A stretch of 64,000 nucleotides of DNA. It comes from Methylocaldum sp002005105 (GTDB lineage Bacteria > Pseudomonadota > Gammaproteobacteria > Methylococcales > Methylococcaceae). Both the position numbers and the translations under genes were made by a program. The stretch covers positions 2,480,001 to 2,544,000 of the forward strand of contig NZ_CP194902.1 of assembly GCF_051027545.1 (NCBI RefSeq), given 5' to 3'. Of this stretch, positions 44,364 to 52,988 are shown piece after piece. Numbering within the stretch: position 1 is the stretch's first letter; each line of letters begins with the position of its first letter. A model generated the notes under the pieces. The model saw only the letters and a list, made by a program, of their open reading frames with translations. It was not told the origin of the DNA and did not search any database.

Positions 44364-45086
44364 TTATGCGTTGTTAATCAGATAAGCGTTTGAAGGTGTT
44401 TCGTTTGGACTCAGCAGGCGGGCGATTTGCTCCGCATGGATGTCCGGCAAAGGCAGCCCCGCCGGGTTCTCGGCCGGATAGGCGCGCCGGCGAAGCGGGG
44501 ACTGCATGGGACCCGGCGAATACAGGTGAACGCGAACCTTGCGGCTTTCCAGCTCGTCCGAAAGGATTCGCCCGAAGCCTTCCAGGCCGATCTTGGCTAC
44601 CCCGTAAGCACCCCAATAGGCTTTTCCGGTTCGGGCCACCGAGTCGGTGATGAATACGATGCCCGAATCGGGAGATTTCGCTATCAATGGCAGGAGTTCC
44701 CGGGTCAGCAGGAACGGCGCGGTCAGGTTGACGTGAAGCAGACGTTGCCACAATCCGCCGCTGATATCGCTTACCGGTCCGAGTGCGCCGAGCTCGGCAG
44801 CGCAATGCACCAGTCCGTGCAGCGCGCCGAATTCCCGCTCGACCGAGGCTGCGAGATCGCGGTAATCGTCCTCGGTAGCGCCGGCCAAATCGAGTGGATA
44901 AATCGCCGGTTGCGGTCCTCCGGCAGCTACGATGGCGTCGTAGACCTTCTCCAGCTTCGGTATGGTCTTTCCGAGCAGGATGACCGTCGCGCCCTCGGCG
45001 GCGCAAGTCTTCGAAACCGCCGAGCCGAGCCCGCCGCCGGCACCGGTAACGAGAATGACGCGGTCAGCAAGCATCGAGCCGCTCAT
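44364..45086 (-). CDS. yciK: YciK-type short-chain dehydrogenase
   Basis: This 240-residue SDR has the cofactor loop TGAGGGLG (about 14-21), a catalytic Ser in FITDSVART and the YGVAK motif (Tyr-x3-Lys). Order with ubiG and a Gph-like phosphatase matches the Pseudomonas ubiG-mupP-yciK cluster. The natural substrate of YciK is not established. The start overlaps the upstream phosphatase by 4 bp. Confidence 0.9.
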   Translation of the reverse strand: MSGSMLADRVILVTGAGGGLGSAVSKTCAAEGATVILLGKTIPKLEKVYDAIVAAGGPQPAIYPLDLAGATEDDYRDLAASVEREFGALHGLVHCAAELGALGPVSDISGGLWQRLLHVNLTAPFLLTRELLPLIAKSPDSGIVFITDSVARTGKAYWGAYGVAKIGLEGFGRILSDELESRKVRVHLYSPGPMQSPLRRRAYPAENPAGLPLPDIHAEQIARLLSPNETPSNAYLINNA

Positions 45087-45760
45087 GACAGCGCTCCGTC
45101 CAGCCAGGGCAGCAGATCCCGAGGTGTCGCAAGCAGGCCGTCGGCGCCCCAGTCATGAGGCGCATGCTCCGCCGCGATATAACCGTACAGCGCCGTGAGG
45201 GTCGTCATGCCGGCTCGGCGGCCGGCTTCCACGTCGCCGGGAGCATCGCCGATGTAGACGCACTCTTCCGGGGGGTGATTCAAACGCCGGCTGGCTTCCA
45301 GAAGGGGAAGGGGATGCGGCTTTTTTTCGGCGGTGGTGTCGCCACTGATGACGCATCCGGCACGGTCGGCCAGATTTAGTTTTTTCAGCAAGGGATCGGT
45401 GAACCTGCTCATCTTGTTGGTGACGATGCCCCAGGGAATGCCGCGCCGTTCGAGCTCGCCGAGCACGGATTCGGTACCGTCGAAGAAGCGGGTGCGGTCG
45501 GCGACATGGGCGTGGTAAAGCTCCAGCATCCGTTGCAGCACTCGGCCGAAGAGCGCCGGCTCGTAATCCCCGTTGAACGCGCAGCGCAGCATGACGGTGG
45601 CGCCGCCCGAGATGCAGGGCTTGAGTTCGTCCACGGAACGCGGCGGAATATCGGCCTCGGCGAGTGCGGCGTTGGCGGCAAAGACCAGATCGGGCGCGGT
45701 GTCGAGCAGAGTTCCGTCCAGATCGAACAGCACGGCGGAAACCGTCGGGTTTGCTGCCAT
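45083..45760 (-). CDS. mupP: HAD phosphatase, Gph/MupP type
   Basis: From ATG 45760 (MAANPTVSAVLFDLDGTLLDT) the product has 225 residues. HAD motifs are DLDGTLLDT (motif I), IVTNK (motif II), the motif III lysine near EKKPHP, and IGDAPGDVEAG (motif IV). Close relatives are annotated as phosphoglycolate phosphatase, but in Pseudomonas the gene between ubiG and yciK encodes MupP, the MurNAc-6-phosphate phosphatase of cell-wall recycling. I favour MupP from position only. It starts 4 bp past the ubiG stop and overlaps yciK by 4 bp. Confidence 0.82.
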   Translation of the reverse strand: MAANPTVSAVLFDLDGTLLDTAPDLVFAANAALAEADIPPRSVDELKPCISGGATVMLRCAFNGDYEPALFGRVLQRMLELYHAHVADRTRFFDGTESVLGELERRGIPWGIVTNKMSRFTDPLLKKLNLADRAGCVISGDTTAEKKPHPLPLLEASRRLNHPPEECVYIGDAPGDVEAGRRAGMTTLTALYGYIAAEHAPHDWGADGLLATPRDLLPWLDGALS

Positions 45761-45764
45761 GCGT

Positions 45765-46475
45765 TTATTCCTCGGGTCTGGCGAATGCCGCCAGGTAATT
45801 GACATCCAAATCGCGGCTCAGGGTGAACTGCCCGGTGATCGGGTTGTAGGCGATGCCCTCCATGCCGAGAAGCTCGAGTCCCGCTTCCCGTGCCCATCGG
45901 CTGAGCTCGGACGGTTTGATGAAGGTCGCGTAGTCGTGGGTTCCCTTGGGAATCATGTTCAAGAGGTATTCTGCACCGACGATCGCGAGGAGATAGGCTT
46001 TGAGCTTCCGGTTCAGCGTCGAGAAAAAGACTCGGCCGCCCGGCTTGACCAGTTTGGCGCAGGCTCTGACTACCGAAGCGGGGTCCGGCACGTGTTCCAG
46101 CATTTCCATGCAGGTCACGATGTCGAAGCTGTCGGATTCCGCCTCGGCAAGCGCCTCGGCGCTGACCCGTCGATAATCCACGCCGATCCCCGATTCGTCC
46201 GCATGGGATTTCGCGACGTCCAAAAGCTCTTCGGCTAGGTCGATACCGACTACTTCGGCGCCGGCCCGCGCCAGTCCCTCGCTCAGTATTCCACCGCCGC
46301 AGCCGACATCGACGACACGCTTGCCTTCGAGTTCCACGAAGGAGCGAATGAACTGAATGCGCAAAGGGTTGACCGCATGCAAGGTCTTGAATTCCCCGTC
46401 GAGGTCCCACCAGCGATCGGCCAGCACGCCGAATTTGTGGATTTCGTGTTCGTGGACGTTTTCGGTGCTCGTCAT
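45765..46475 (-). CDS. ubiG: UbiG, ubiquinone O-methyltransferase
   Basis: UbiG performs both O-methylations of ubiquinone synthesis. The 236 residues have FGVLADRWWDLDGEFKTLHAVNPLR at the N-terminus, the SAM motif VVDVGCGGGILSEGLARAG (about 55-73), and CMEMLEHVPDP. The start overlaps the MTA/SAH deaminase stop by 4 bp. Confidence 0.96.
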   Translation of the reverse strand: MTSTENVHEHEIHKFGVLADRWWDLDGEFKTLHAVNPLRIQFIRSFVELEGKRVVDVGCGGGILSEGLARAGAEVVGIDLAEELLDVAKSHADESGIGVDYRRVSAEALAEAESDSFDIVTCMEMLEHVPDPASVVRACAKLVKPGGRVFFSTLNRKLKAYLLAIVGAEYLLNMIPKGTHDYATFIKPSELSRWAREAGLELLGMEGIAYNPITGQFTLSRDLDVNYLAAFARPEE

Positions 46476-47797
46476 GGCCGTTCCTGTACGCTGATTAATT
46501 TCTCCCGCCAGGCGGCGGCTTTCTGGAAAAGTTCTTCGGTGTTCAGAGTCGTGAGCTCGCGGTTTTTCAGAAGCTGGCGTCCCGCCACCCAGACGTCAGT
46601 GATCTGATGGCGTCCGGCCGCATAGACGACATTCGAAATCGGGTCGTACAAGGGTTGGGTTTCGAGTTCGTCGAGATGGATAGCCGTGATATCGGCAGAC
46701 TTTCCGATTTCCAGCGAACCGATCTCCGCCTCGAGTCCCAAGGCCTTGGCCCCGTTGAGCGTCGCCATCCGCAATGCGGTATGGGCCGGAACCGCGGCGG
46801 CATCTCCCGATACCGCCTTGGCGAGCAAGGCCGCGGCACGCATTTCACCCATCAGGTCGAGATCGTTGTTGCTGGCCGCGCCGTCCGTGCCGATGGCGAC
46901 GTTGATACCCGCCTTGATGAGCTTCGCGACGGGACAAAAGCCGCTGGCGAGCTTCAGATTCGATTCGGGACAGTGCACGACGCTGCCGCCGGATTCGGCG
47001 AACTGGCCGATTTCTTCATCCGTGAGCTGGGTCATATGTACCGCAACGAAGGACGGACCCAAAAGATCCAATTGTTGAAGCCGCTTCATGGGGCGCATGC
47101 CGTAACGCTGGCGGCCCTGATCGATTTCGTCCCGAGTTTCGTGCAGATGCATGTGGATCGGACGGTCGAGTTCCGCAGCGAGGGTGCGAACCTTCAGCAA
47201 GGGCTCGTCCGAAACGGAATAGGGCGCATGCGGCGCGAACGCCGTGGTGATCAAAGGGTTGTGGCGAAGTTCGTCGTACAGCGCCAGTCCCTTGGATAAA
47301 TACTCGTCGGGGCCGCTCGCCCATGCGCTCGGAAAATCGATAAGGATCAGGCCGACCACGGCGCGCATGCCGCAACGTGCCGCCTGGCGGGCAGTAACCT
47401 CGGGAAAAAAATACATGTCGTTGAAGCAGGTGACGCCCCCGCGAATCATTTCCGCCATCGCCAGATCGGTGCCGTCGCGCACGAAGTTCTCGCCGACCCA
47501 TTTCTGTTCCAAGGGCCAAATATGGTCGAGCAGCCATTCCATCAGCGGACGGTCGTCGGCCACGCCGCGCAACAAGGTCATGGCGGCATGGGTATGGGCG
47601 TTGACGAAGCCCGGGATCAGAGCATGACGATCGAACGACTCCACCGACGCGGCTTGGTATTTAAGTTCGGCCTCGGAAATCGGCAGGATGTCCACGATCC
47701 GCCCGCCGTCTATGGCGAGAGCATGATGTTCCAGAACAATACGATCGGGCTCCACCGGGATGATCCAGCGCGCCTTTAGCAGAGTGTCGATTTGCAT
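46472..47797 (-). CDS. mtaD: MTA/SAH deaminase (TRZ/ATZ amidohydrolase family)
   Basis: This amidohydrolase-superfamily metalloenzyme is predicted to deaminate 5'-methylthioadenosine or S-adenosylhomocysteine. It has 441 residues from ATG 47797, with metal ligands in PGFVNAHTHAAMTLLRG, HMHLHETRDE, AVHMTQLTDEEI and GTDGAASNNDLDLMGEMR. The same gene precedes ubiG in Pseudomonas. Coupling to a SAM-dependent methyltransferase gene fits by-product recycling. ATG 47830 upstream is less likely. Confidence 0.88.
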   Translation of the reverse strand: MQIDTLLKARWIIPVEPDRIVLEHHALAIDGGRIVDILPISEAELKYQAASVESFDRHALIPGFVNAHTHAAMTLLRGVADDRPLMEWLLDHIWPLEQKWVGENFVRDGTDLAMAEMIRGGVTCFNDMYFFPEVTARQAARCGMRAVVGLILIDFPSAWASGPDEYLSKGLALYDELRHNPLITTAFAPHAPYSVSDEPLLKVRTLAAELDRPIHMHLHETRDEIDQGRQRYGMRPMKRLQQLDLLGPSFVAVHMTQLTDEEIGQFAESGGSVVHCPESNLKLASGFCPVAKLIKAGINVAIGTDGAASNNDLDLMGEMRAAALLAKAVSGDAAAVPAHTALRMATLNGAKALGLEAEIGSLEIGKSADITAIHLDELETQPLYDPISNVVYAAGRHQITDVWVAGRQLLKNRELTTLNTEELFQKAAAWREKLISVQERP

Positions 47798-47922
47798 TCG
47801 ATAACCTAGTGTTTCACTAAACTTTATCATGGGGCGTCCGGCTTGTGCATCCTGCGCCGAGCGAGAGGCATTTTAACCGATGCGGGAAAGCGCCTTACAA
47901 TTCGCGTTTTTGGCAGTGTGAC

Positions 47923-49101
47923 ATGACGAAGCATCGACCGAAGGTCAGCCGGCGCATGAGCGCCGTGCAAGCCCCCATCATTCCGGTAATTGCCGAGTTG
48001 ATCCGAAGCCATCCCGGAACGATTTCGCTGGGGCAGGGCGTGGTGTTCTACGGTCCGCCAGCGGCTGCCCACGAAGCGATCCGCGGTTTCTTCGCGAAAC
48101 CGGAAAATCAGAAGTACGGCCCCGTCCAGGGCATGTCTCGGCTGCTCGAGTTGATCGAGCGAAAACTGGCGGCAGAGAACGGTATCCGCGTTGGCGCAGA
48201 GCGACGCATCGTAGTAACGGCCGGCGGAAACATGGGTTTTCTCAATGCTCTGTTCGCCATCGCCGATCCGGGCGACGAAATCATCCTGCCGCTTCCGTAC
48301 TATTTCAACCAGGAAATGGCGATCCGGATGCTCAACTGCACGCCGGTGTTCGTGCCGACGGACGAGAACTATCAACTTCGGACCGATCTCATCCGGGCCG
48401 CCGTTAACGATCGGACCCGGGCAATCGTCACCATCTCGCCGAACAATCCCAGCGGAGCGGTTTATTCGGAAGACGCCTTGCGGGCGGTCAACGCGATTTG
48501 CCGAGAACACGGGATATACCATATCAGCGACGAGGCTTACGAATATTTCACCTACGGCGCGAAGCATTTTTCGCCGGCCTCCGTGCAAAATTCCGAGCCG
48601 CACACCATATCGCTGTTCTCGCTTTCCAAGGCTTACGGTTTCGCGAGCTGGCGCATTGGTTACATGGTGATTCCGGAGCATTTGTACGAGGCGGTGCTGA
48701 AAGCCCAGGACACCAATCTCATCTGCGCGCCCTCGATTTCGCAGCACGCAGCGGTCGGAGCGCTCGAGACAGGTTCCGGCTATTGCCGCGAGAAACTGGA
48801 GACCATCGGCCGGGTTCGCGAGATCGTTTTGGACGGACTGCGGAATCTGGCCGATATCTGCCGGGTTCCGGAAGCCCAGGGCGCTTTCTATCTTCTGCTA
48901 AAGCTCGATACCGAGCTCGACTCAATGATGGTCGCGGAACGCCTGATCCGTGAGCACAAGGTGGCCGTCATTCCGGGCAAGGCTTTCGGGCTGGAAACGG
49001 GCTGTTATCTGCGGGTTGCCTACGGTGCTCTGGAGCCCGAGACGGCCGCCGAGGGAACTCGGCGGCTCGTGGGGGGATTGCGCGCCGTTGTCGATGCGTG
49101 A
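47923..49101 (+). CDS. PLP-dependent class I aminotransferase
   Basis: This 392-residue fold-type I aminotransferase has KYGPVQGMSRLLELI, TAGGNMGFLNALFAI, SPNNPSGAVY, SDEAYEYFTYG and the PLP lysine in SLSKAYGFASWRIGYM. It belongs broadly with aspartate/aromatic aminotransferases, but the exact substrate is unclear. The ATG at 47923 lacks a good ribosome binding site; the frame is open to 47845. It is divergent from the deaminase. Confidence 0.82.
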   Translation: MTKHRPKVSRRMSAVQAPIIPVIAELIRSHPGTISLGQGVVFYGPPAAAHEAIRGFFAKPENQKYGPVQGMSRLLELIERKLAAENGIRVGAERRIVVTAGGNMGFLNALFAIADPGDEIILPLPYYFNQEMAIRMLNCTPVFVPTDENYQLRTDLIRAAVNDRTRAIVTISPNNPSGAVYSEDALRAVNAICREHGIYHISDEAYEYFTYGAKHFSPASVQNSEPHTISLFSLSKAYGFASWRIGYMVIPEHLYEAVLKAQDTNLICAPSISQHAAVGALETGSGYCREKLETIGRVREIVLDGLRNLADICRVPEAQGAFYLLLKLDTELDSMMVAERLIREHKVAVIPGKAFGLETGCYLRVAYGALEPETAAEGTRRLVGGLRAVVDA

Positions 49102-49123
49102 GTCTGGGTGAGCAGCATCTGGG

Positions 49124-50944
49124 CTAGACGATGCCGGATTCGAAGTTCATTCGGCAATCGGGGCGGCTTAGGAACCATGCGGCGAAATGATCGGGCGGCA
49201 CGGGTTTGGAAATGTGGTAACCCTGCACCTCGGCACAATCGTTCGCCGCAACCAAGGCCAACTCTGAGTTGGTTTCGATGCCTTCGGCGATGATTTCCAG
49301 CCCCAGATTTTTTCCGAGCGCCACGATGGCGCGCACGATGGCAAGGTTCGCCGGAACCTTGTCGATATTGCGGATGAACGACTGGTCGATCTTGAGTCGA
49401 TCCAGAGGAAACTCCCGCAAGTAACTAAGACTCGAATACCCCGTACCGAAATCGTCGATGGCAAGCCTCACTCCCAACTGCCTGAGTTGGGCCAGAGAAT
49501 CGATCGTAGTTGGCGCATCGCCCATGACCACGCCTTCGGTAAGTTCAAGTTCGAGGTATTCGGGCTTGATGCCGCTCTCCTCGATGATGCCTTTCACCAG
49601 GCCATGAAAATCCCTCTGGCGGAACTGCACGGCCGAAATGTTAACCGCTATGCGGATTGGGGGCAGTCCCTCGCCTTGCCAGGCCATATGCTGTCGGCAC
49701 GCTTCACGCAGTACCCATTCGCCGATGGGGACAATGAGTCCGGTTTCCTCGGCAATCGGGATGAATTTGGCTGGGGAGACCAGCCCTAACCGCGGGTGAT
49801 GCCAGCGGAGGAGGACTTCCACCCCCAAGACTTCGCCCGTGACTGCATTGCATTGAGGCTGGTAATGGAGTCTGAATTCCTTGTCGTCGAGTGCCGTACG
49901 TAGCCCTTTTTCGATGGTCAACCGTTCCAGCACCCCGTTCTCCATGTGCTCGTCATAAACAAGGCACTGTCCTCCGTAGTTTTCCTTCGCCTTATACATG
50001 GCGGCATCCGACTTGCGCATCAATCCGTCGGTAGTTAGATCATGGTCGGGGAAAAGCGAGACGCCGATGCTAGAAGTGATATGCAAGTCATTGGTCAATA
50101 CGGAAAAAGGCCTGGCCAAGGCAGCCGTTATCGATTCGGCCACCAAGACGGCATCGGAGGCGTTGTGAAGGTTCTCGAGGATGACGGTGAATTCGTCGCC
50201 GCTCAGCCGGGCCACTGTGTCGCTTTTTCTGACGCAGGCAACGAGCCGTTCGGCCACGCCCTTTAACAGCAAGTCTCCGCTGGCGTGTCCGAAGGTGTCA
50301 TTGATGAATTTGAACCGGTCCAGATCGATGAAGAGCAGCGCAACCTTGCTGCCGTGTCTTTGCGCATTGAGACATGCCCGTTGCAGTCGATCTTCGAAGA
50401 GCAAGCGATTCGGAAGTCCGGTGAGTTGATCGAAGTGGGCGAGATAATAGAGGTGAGCCTGTTTTCTTCGAGTAATCTCGTCGAGCAGGTCGTGTCCGGT
50501 GCCCATGCCGGCATAGATGCCGTTTTTGGTAACGATATAGCCGTTAACCATGTGCCGCATTCCAGCGTCGACGATGATGCTGGCCAGATCGTCGATGCCA
50601 GTATGCGCTTCGACGACGATGGGGCTGGGGTCCATGAACTCGTCGATCGTTTTCTTGTAGTTCAGGTCGCGTGCAAAGGGCTGAATAAAGATTTCGACCA
50701 GGGAATGGCGATCGACGATGCCGATCGGCACGAGGTTTTCGTCCGTTATGGCAGCCGAATAAAGCTCCTGATCCTTGATGAACAAGCTCAAAACATCAAG
50801 GCAGCCGGTATTCCGCGAAAGAGGAGGTACGTATTTCAAGAGGCGCGCCACCGTCCCTTGGTGAATGACCTCAGAGACGTCCATGTCCGGAAATTTCTGC
50901 TCCAAATATTTGTGTACTGCCGGAAAGGGATGCATTGGACGCAT
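49124..50944 (-). CDS. CBS-GGDEF-EAL cyclic-di-GMP signalling protein
   Basis: The 606 residues contain a tandem CBS pair (about 10-150), a GGDEF domain (about 175-335) with the motif changed to SGDEF in RLSGDEFTVIL, and a complete EAL domain (about 350-600). The EAL part has EVLLRW, NISAVQF, LELELTEGVV, IDDFGTGYSSL, LKIDQSFI, IIAEGIET and VQGYH, so all catalytic and metal-binding residues I can check are present. It is probably a c-di-GMP phosphodiesterase regulated by a nucleotide bound to the CBS domains. No membrane segment is seen. Confidence 0.9.
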   Translation of the reverse strand: MRPMHPFPAVHKYLEQKFPDMDVSEVIHQGTVARLLKYVPPLSRNTGCLDVLSLFIKDQELYSAAITDENLVPIGIVDRHSLVEIFIQPFARDLNYKKTIDEFMDPSPIVVEAHTGIDDLASIIVDAGMRHMVNGYIVTKNGIYAGMGTGHDLLDEITRRKQAHLYYLAHFDQLTGLPNRLLFEDRLQRACLNAQRHGSKVALLFIDLDRFKFINDTFGHASGDLLLKGVAERLVACVRKSDTVARLSGDEFTVILENLHNASDAVLVAESITAALARPFSVLTNDLHITSSIGVSLFPDHDLTTDGLMRKSDAAMYKAKENYGGQCLVYDEHMENGVLERLTIEKGLRTALDDKEFRLHYQPQCNAVTGEVLGVEVLLRWHHPRLGLVSPAKFIPIAEETGLIVPIGEWVLREACRQHMAWQGEGLPPIRIAVNISAVQFRQRDFHGLVKGIIEESGIKPEYLELELTEGVVMGDAPTTIDSLAQLRQLGVRLAIDDFGTGYSSLSYLREFPLDRLKIDQSFIRNIDKVPANLAIVRAIVALGKNLGLEIIAEGIETNSELALVAANDCAEVQGYHISKPVPPDHFAAWFLSRPDCRMNFESGIV

Positions 50945-51071
50945 GGGATTGTCTCGCTGAAGATGGATGCAAGATGGCTTCGGATCTCAGTTGCCCCGAG
51001 AAGCTGCCAAAGGCTTACAACTTTGGAGCATTCTGGGTGGCGACTCCGAAGCTGAGCATCCGTCGGAAGTT

Positions 51072-52688
51072 TTAGACCTTGAACAACGCCGTCACGCGGT
51101 TCATCGAATCGGCGGTCAGCGACAAATCGCGGGCGGCCTGGGCGGACCGGGTCGCGCCCTCCGCGGTCGAATTGCAGATGCGTCCGATGGCAACGATGTT
51201 GCGATTGATGTCGCCCACGACCGCCGTTTGCTGCTCGGCGGCGCTTGCGACTTGCGTGTTCATGTCGGTGAGCTGGCCGATCATCTGGGTGATGCGCGCA
51301 AGGGCTTCGCCCGCTTTGCCGGCCTCGGTTATGGTCGCTTTCATTTGATTGCGGCCGTCTTCCATAGCTTGGACCGCGGATTTCGCTTCCGCTTGAAGCT
51401 GTTCGATAGTGGCTTGAATCTCGGCGGTCGATTGCTGGGTCTTGCTCGCCAGACTGCGGACTTCTTCGGCGACGACCGCGAAGCCGCGTCCCGATTCGCC
51501 GGCCCGCGCGGCCTCGATGGCGGCGTTCAAGGCCAGCAAGTTGGTTTGATCGGCGATATTGCGTATCACATCCAAGACAGCGCCGATGCGTTCGGTCTGC
51601 TTTTCCAGAATGCCGACGACCTCGGTGGCTTTGCCCATATCGATCGCCAAGACGTCGATAGCTTCCGTTGCCTTGTCTACGATCCGTTTGGCGTTCTGCG
51701 TTTCCCGATTAGTCGCCTGAACCGCTTCGGCTGTGGCATGTGCCGTACGGGCAACGTCTTGAATCGCGACCGTCATCTGCTCCACGGCCGCAACCAGTTG
51801 GTGTATTCCGTTTTGCTGCTGCTGGACGCCCTGACTTGCGGAATCGCTGACGTTCAGCAAGTGTTTTGATTCCTGGTTGATCCTTTCGCTGCAGGCCAGC
51901 AGCTGATGCAAGGTGTCCTGGAGCTTGGCGGCGAAGCGGTTGAAGCTGCCGGCAATCGACGCGACTTCGTTGCGGCCTTGATCGTTCAGGCGAATCGTCA
52001 AGTCGCTGGTACCTTGGCTGATGGTCGAGAAATGGTCGGCGACCGTCCGTAGGGGAAGATAAACACCTTGGTACAGGTAAACACAGGAAAGCATTGATAA
52101 GGTCAAGGTCACGAGTCCGAAGGAGAGTAGCATCGCCAGCGTTTTTTCCTTGGAACGGTCGGCTTCGGCACTGGCCTCGTCGGCGGTATTTTCGATCATG
52201 CTGGACAAGGACGAGAGCTTGGTCTCGATGTCCCGGAACGTGCCCAGGAAATCGGGAGGAAGATCACGGGACGTTTCTCCGTCCGACAAGGCCCTCGAAA
52301 CCAGTACATTGGCGTCGAACTCGTAGATCTCGATCAGCGGCTTGACCGCGTCCAGTTCGTGCAATGCCGCTTCGGGAAGATTGTAGGTGCTGAGCGATGA
52401 GATGGATTGCCGCAGTCGTTCGCTGGTGTCCCGCAACACGCCTCGAATTTCCTCACGTTCTTCCGAAGCAGCGTCCGGGTGCAGCAACAACGCGCGGCTG
52501 ACTGCGCCGAACAAGCCGTGATGCAACCGATCCGCTTCGGCGCTGCTTTTCAGCGCTTGAACTTTCAAGTGCAACTTGGTGACGCTTTCGGACTGCGCAA
52601 ACAGCCCCCAGCAGGCGAGCCCGGTAATCAGACCGACACAGGAAAAGCCAATTACGGCAGAGAGAAAAATTTTTTGTTTGAAAGTCAT
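51072..52688 (-). CDS. methyl-accepting chemotaxis protein
   Basis: From ATG 52688 the receptor has 538 residues: first membrane segment (about 7-28), periplasmic helical domain of about 150 residues, second membrane segment (about 183-203), HAMP (about 204-256), and the cytoplasmic signalling domain with hairpin tip SGRGFAVVAEEVRSLA near residue 400. The frame stays open to 52799, but those codons lack family similarity and include a dyad at 52734-52751. No pentapeptide for CheR tethering is evident at the C-terminus (NRVTALFKV). No other chemotaxis gene is nearby. Confidence 0.92.
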   Translation of the reverse strand: MTFKQKIFLSAVIGFSCVGLITGLACWGLFAQSESVTKLHLKVQALKSSAEADRLHHGLFGAVSRALLLHPDAASEEREEIRGVLRDTSERLRQSISSLSTYNLPEAALHELDAVKPLIEIYEFDANVLVSRALSDGETSRDLPPDFLGTFRDIETKLSSLSSMIENTADEASAEADRSKEKTLAMLLSFGLVTLTLSMLSCVYLYQGVYLPLRTVADHFSTISQGTSDLTIRLNDQGRNEVASIAGSFNRFAAKLQDTLHQLLACSERINQESKHLLNVSDSASQGVQQQQNGIHQLVAAVEQMTVAIQDVARTAHATAEAVQATNRETQNAKRIVDKATEAIDVLAIDMGKATEVVGILEKQTERIGAVLDVIRNIADQTNLLALNAAIEAARAGESGRGFAVVAEEVRSLASKTQQSTAEIQATIEQLQAEAKSAVQAMEDGRNQMKATITEAGKAGEALARITQMIGQLTDMNTQVASAAEQQTAVVGDINRNIVAIGRICNSTAEGATRSAQAARDLSLTADSMNRVTALFKV

Positions 52689-52733
52689 GAGTGAGACGTC
52701 TGCTTGAAACAGTGTTGCTAGAGCTAAGAATTT

Positions 52734-52751
52734 TGTGACGAAGATGTCACA
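52734..52751. promoter_or_regulatory. palindromic candidate operator between mcp and cstA
   Basis: TGTGAC-GAAGAT-GTCACA is a perfect dyad of two 6-base arms with a 6-base spacer, 46 bp upstream of the mcp start in the 300 bp divergent region with cstA. It resembles the CRP site half-sequence TGTGA but with an 8-base gap between TGTGA and TCACA, so the binding protein is unknown. The rest of the region holds no gene. Confidence 0.4.
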
Positions 52752-52988
52752 GAAATATGACAGTTTTGAGGACAAGGCCGAGCACAGCGTTCTGATCATG
52801 TTGATTGCAAATTTTGTCAGGTGCCGATGGGTTGTATGACCGCTAGAAAATGAGCGCCGGACTCGAACATAGTGGAAAGCTTTCAGGAACAGGCATATTT
52901 GAAATTCACGCTTTGGCTGGATTTGGCTTTATCCTATGGCGCATTTTGACGACGTTTGCCTCGGCTATTTCGGAAAAGAGCGCAAGAA

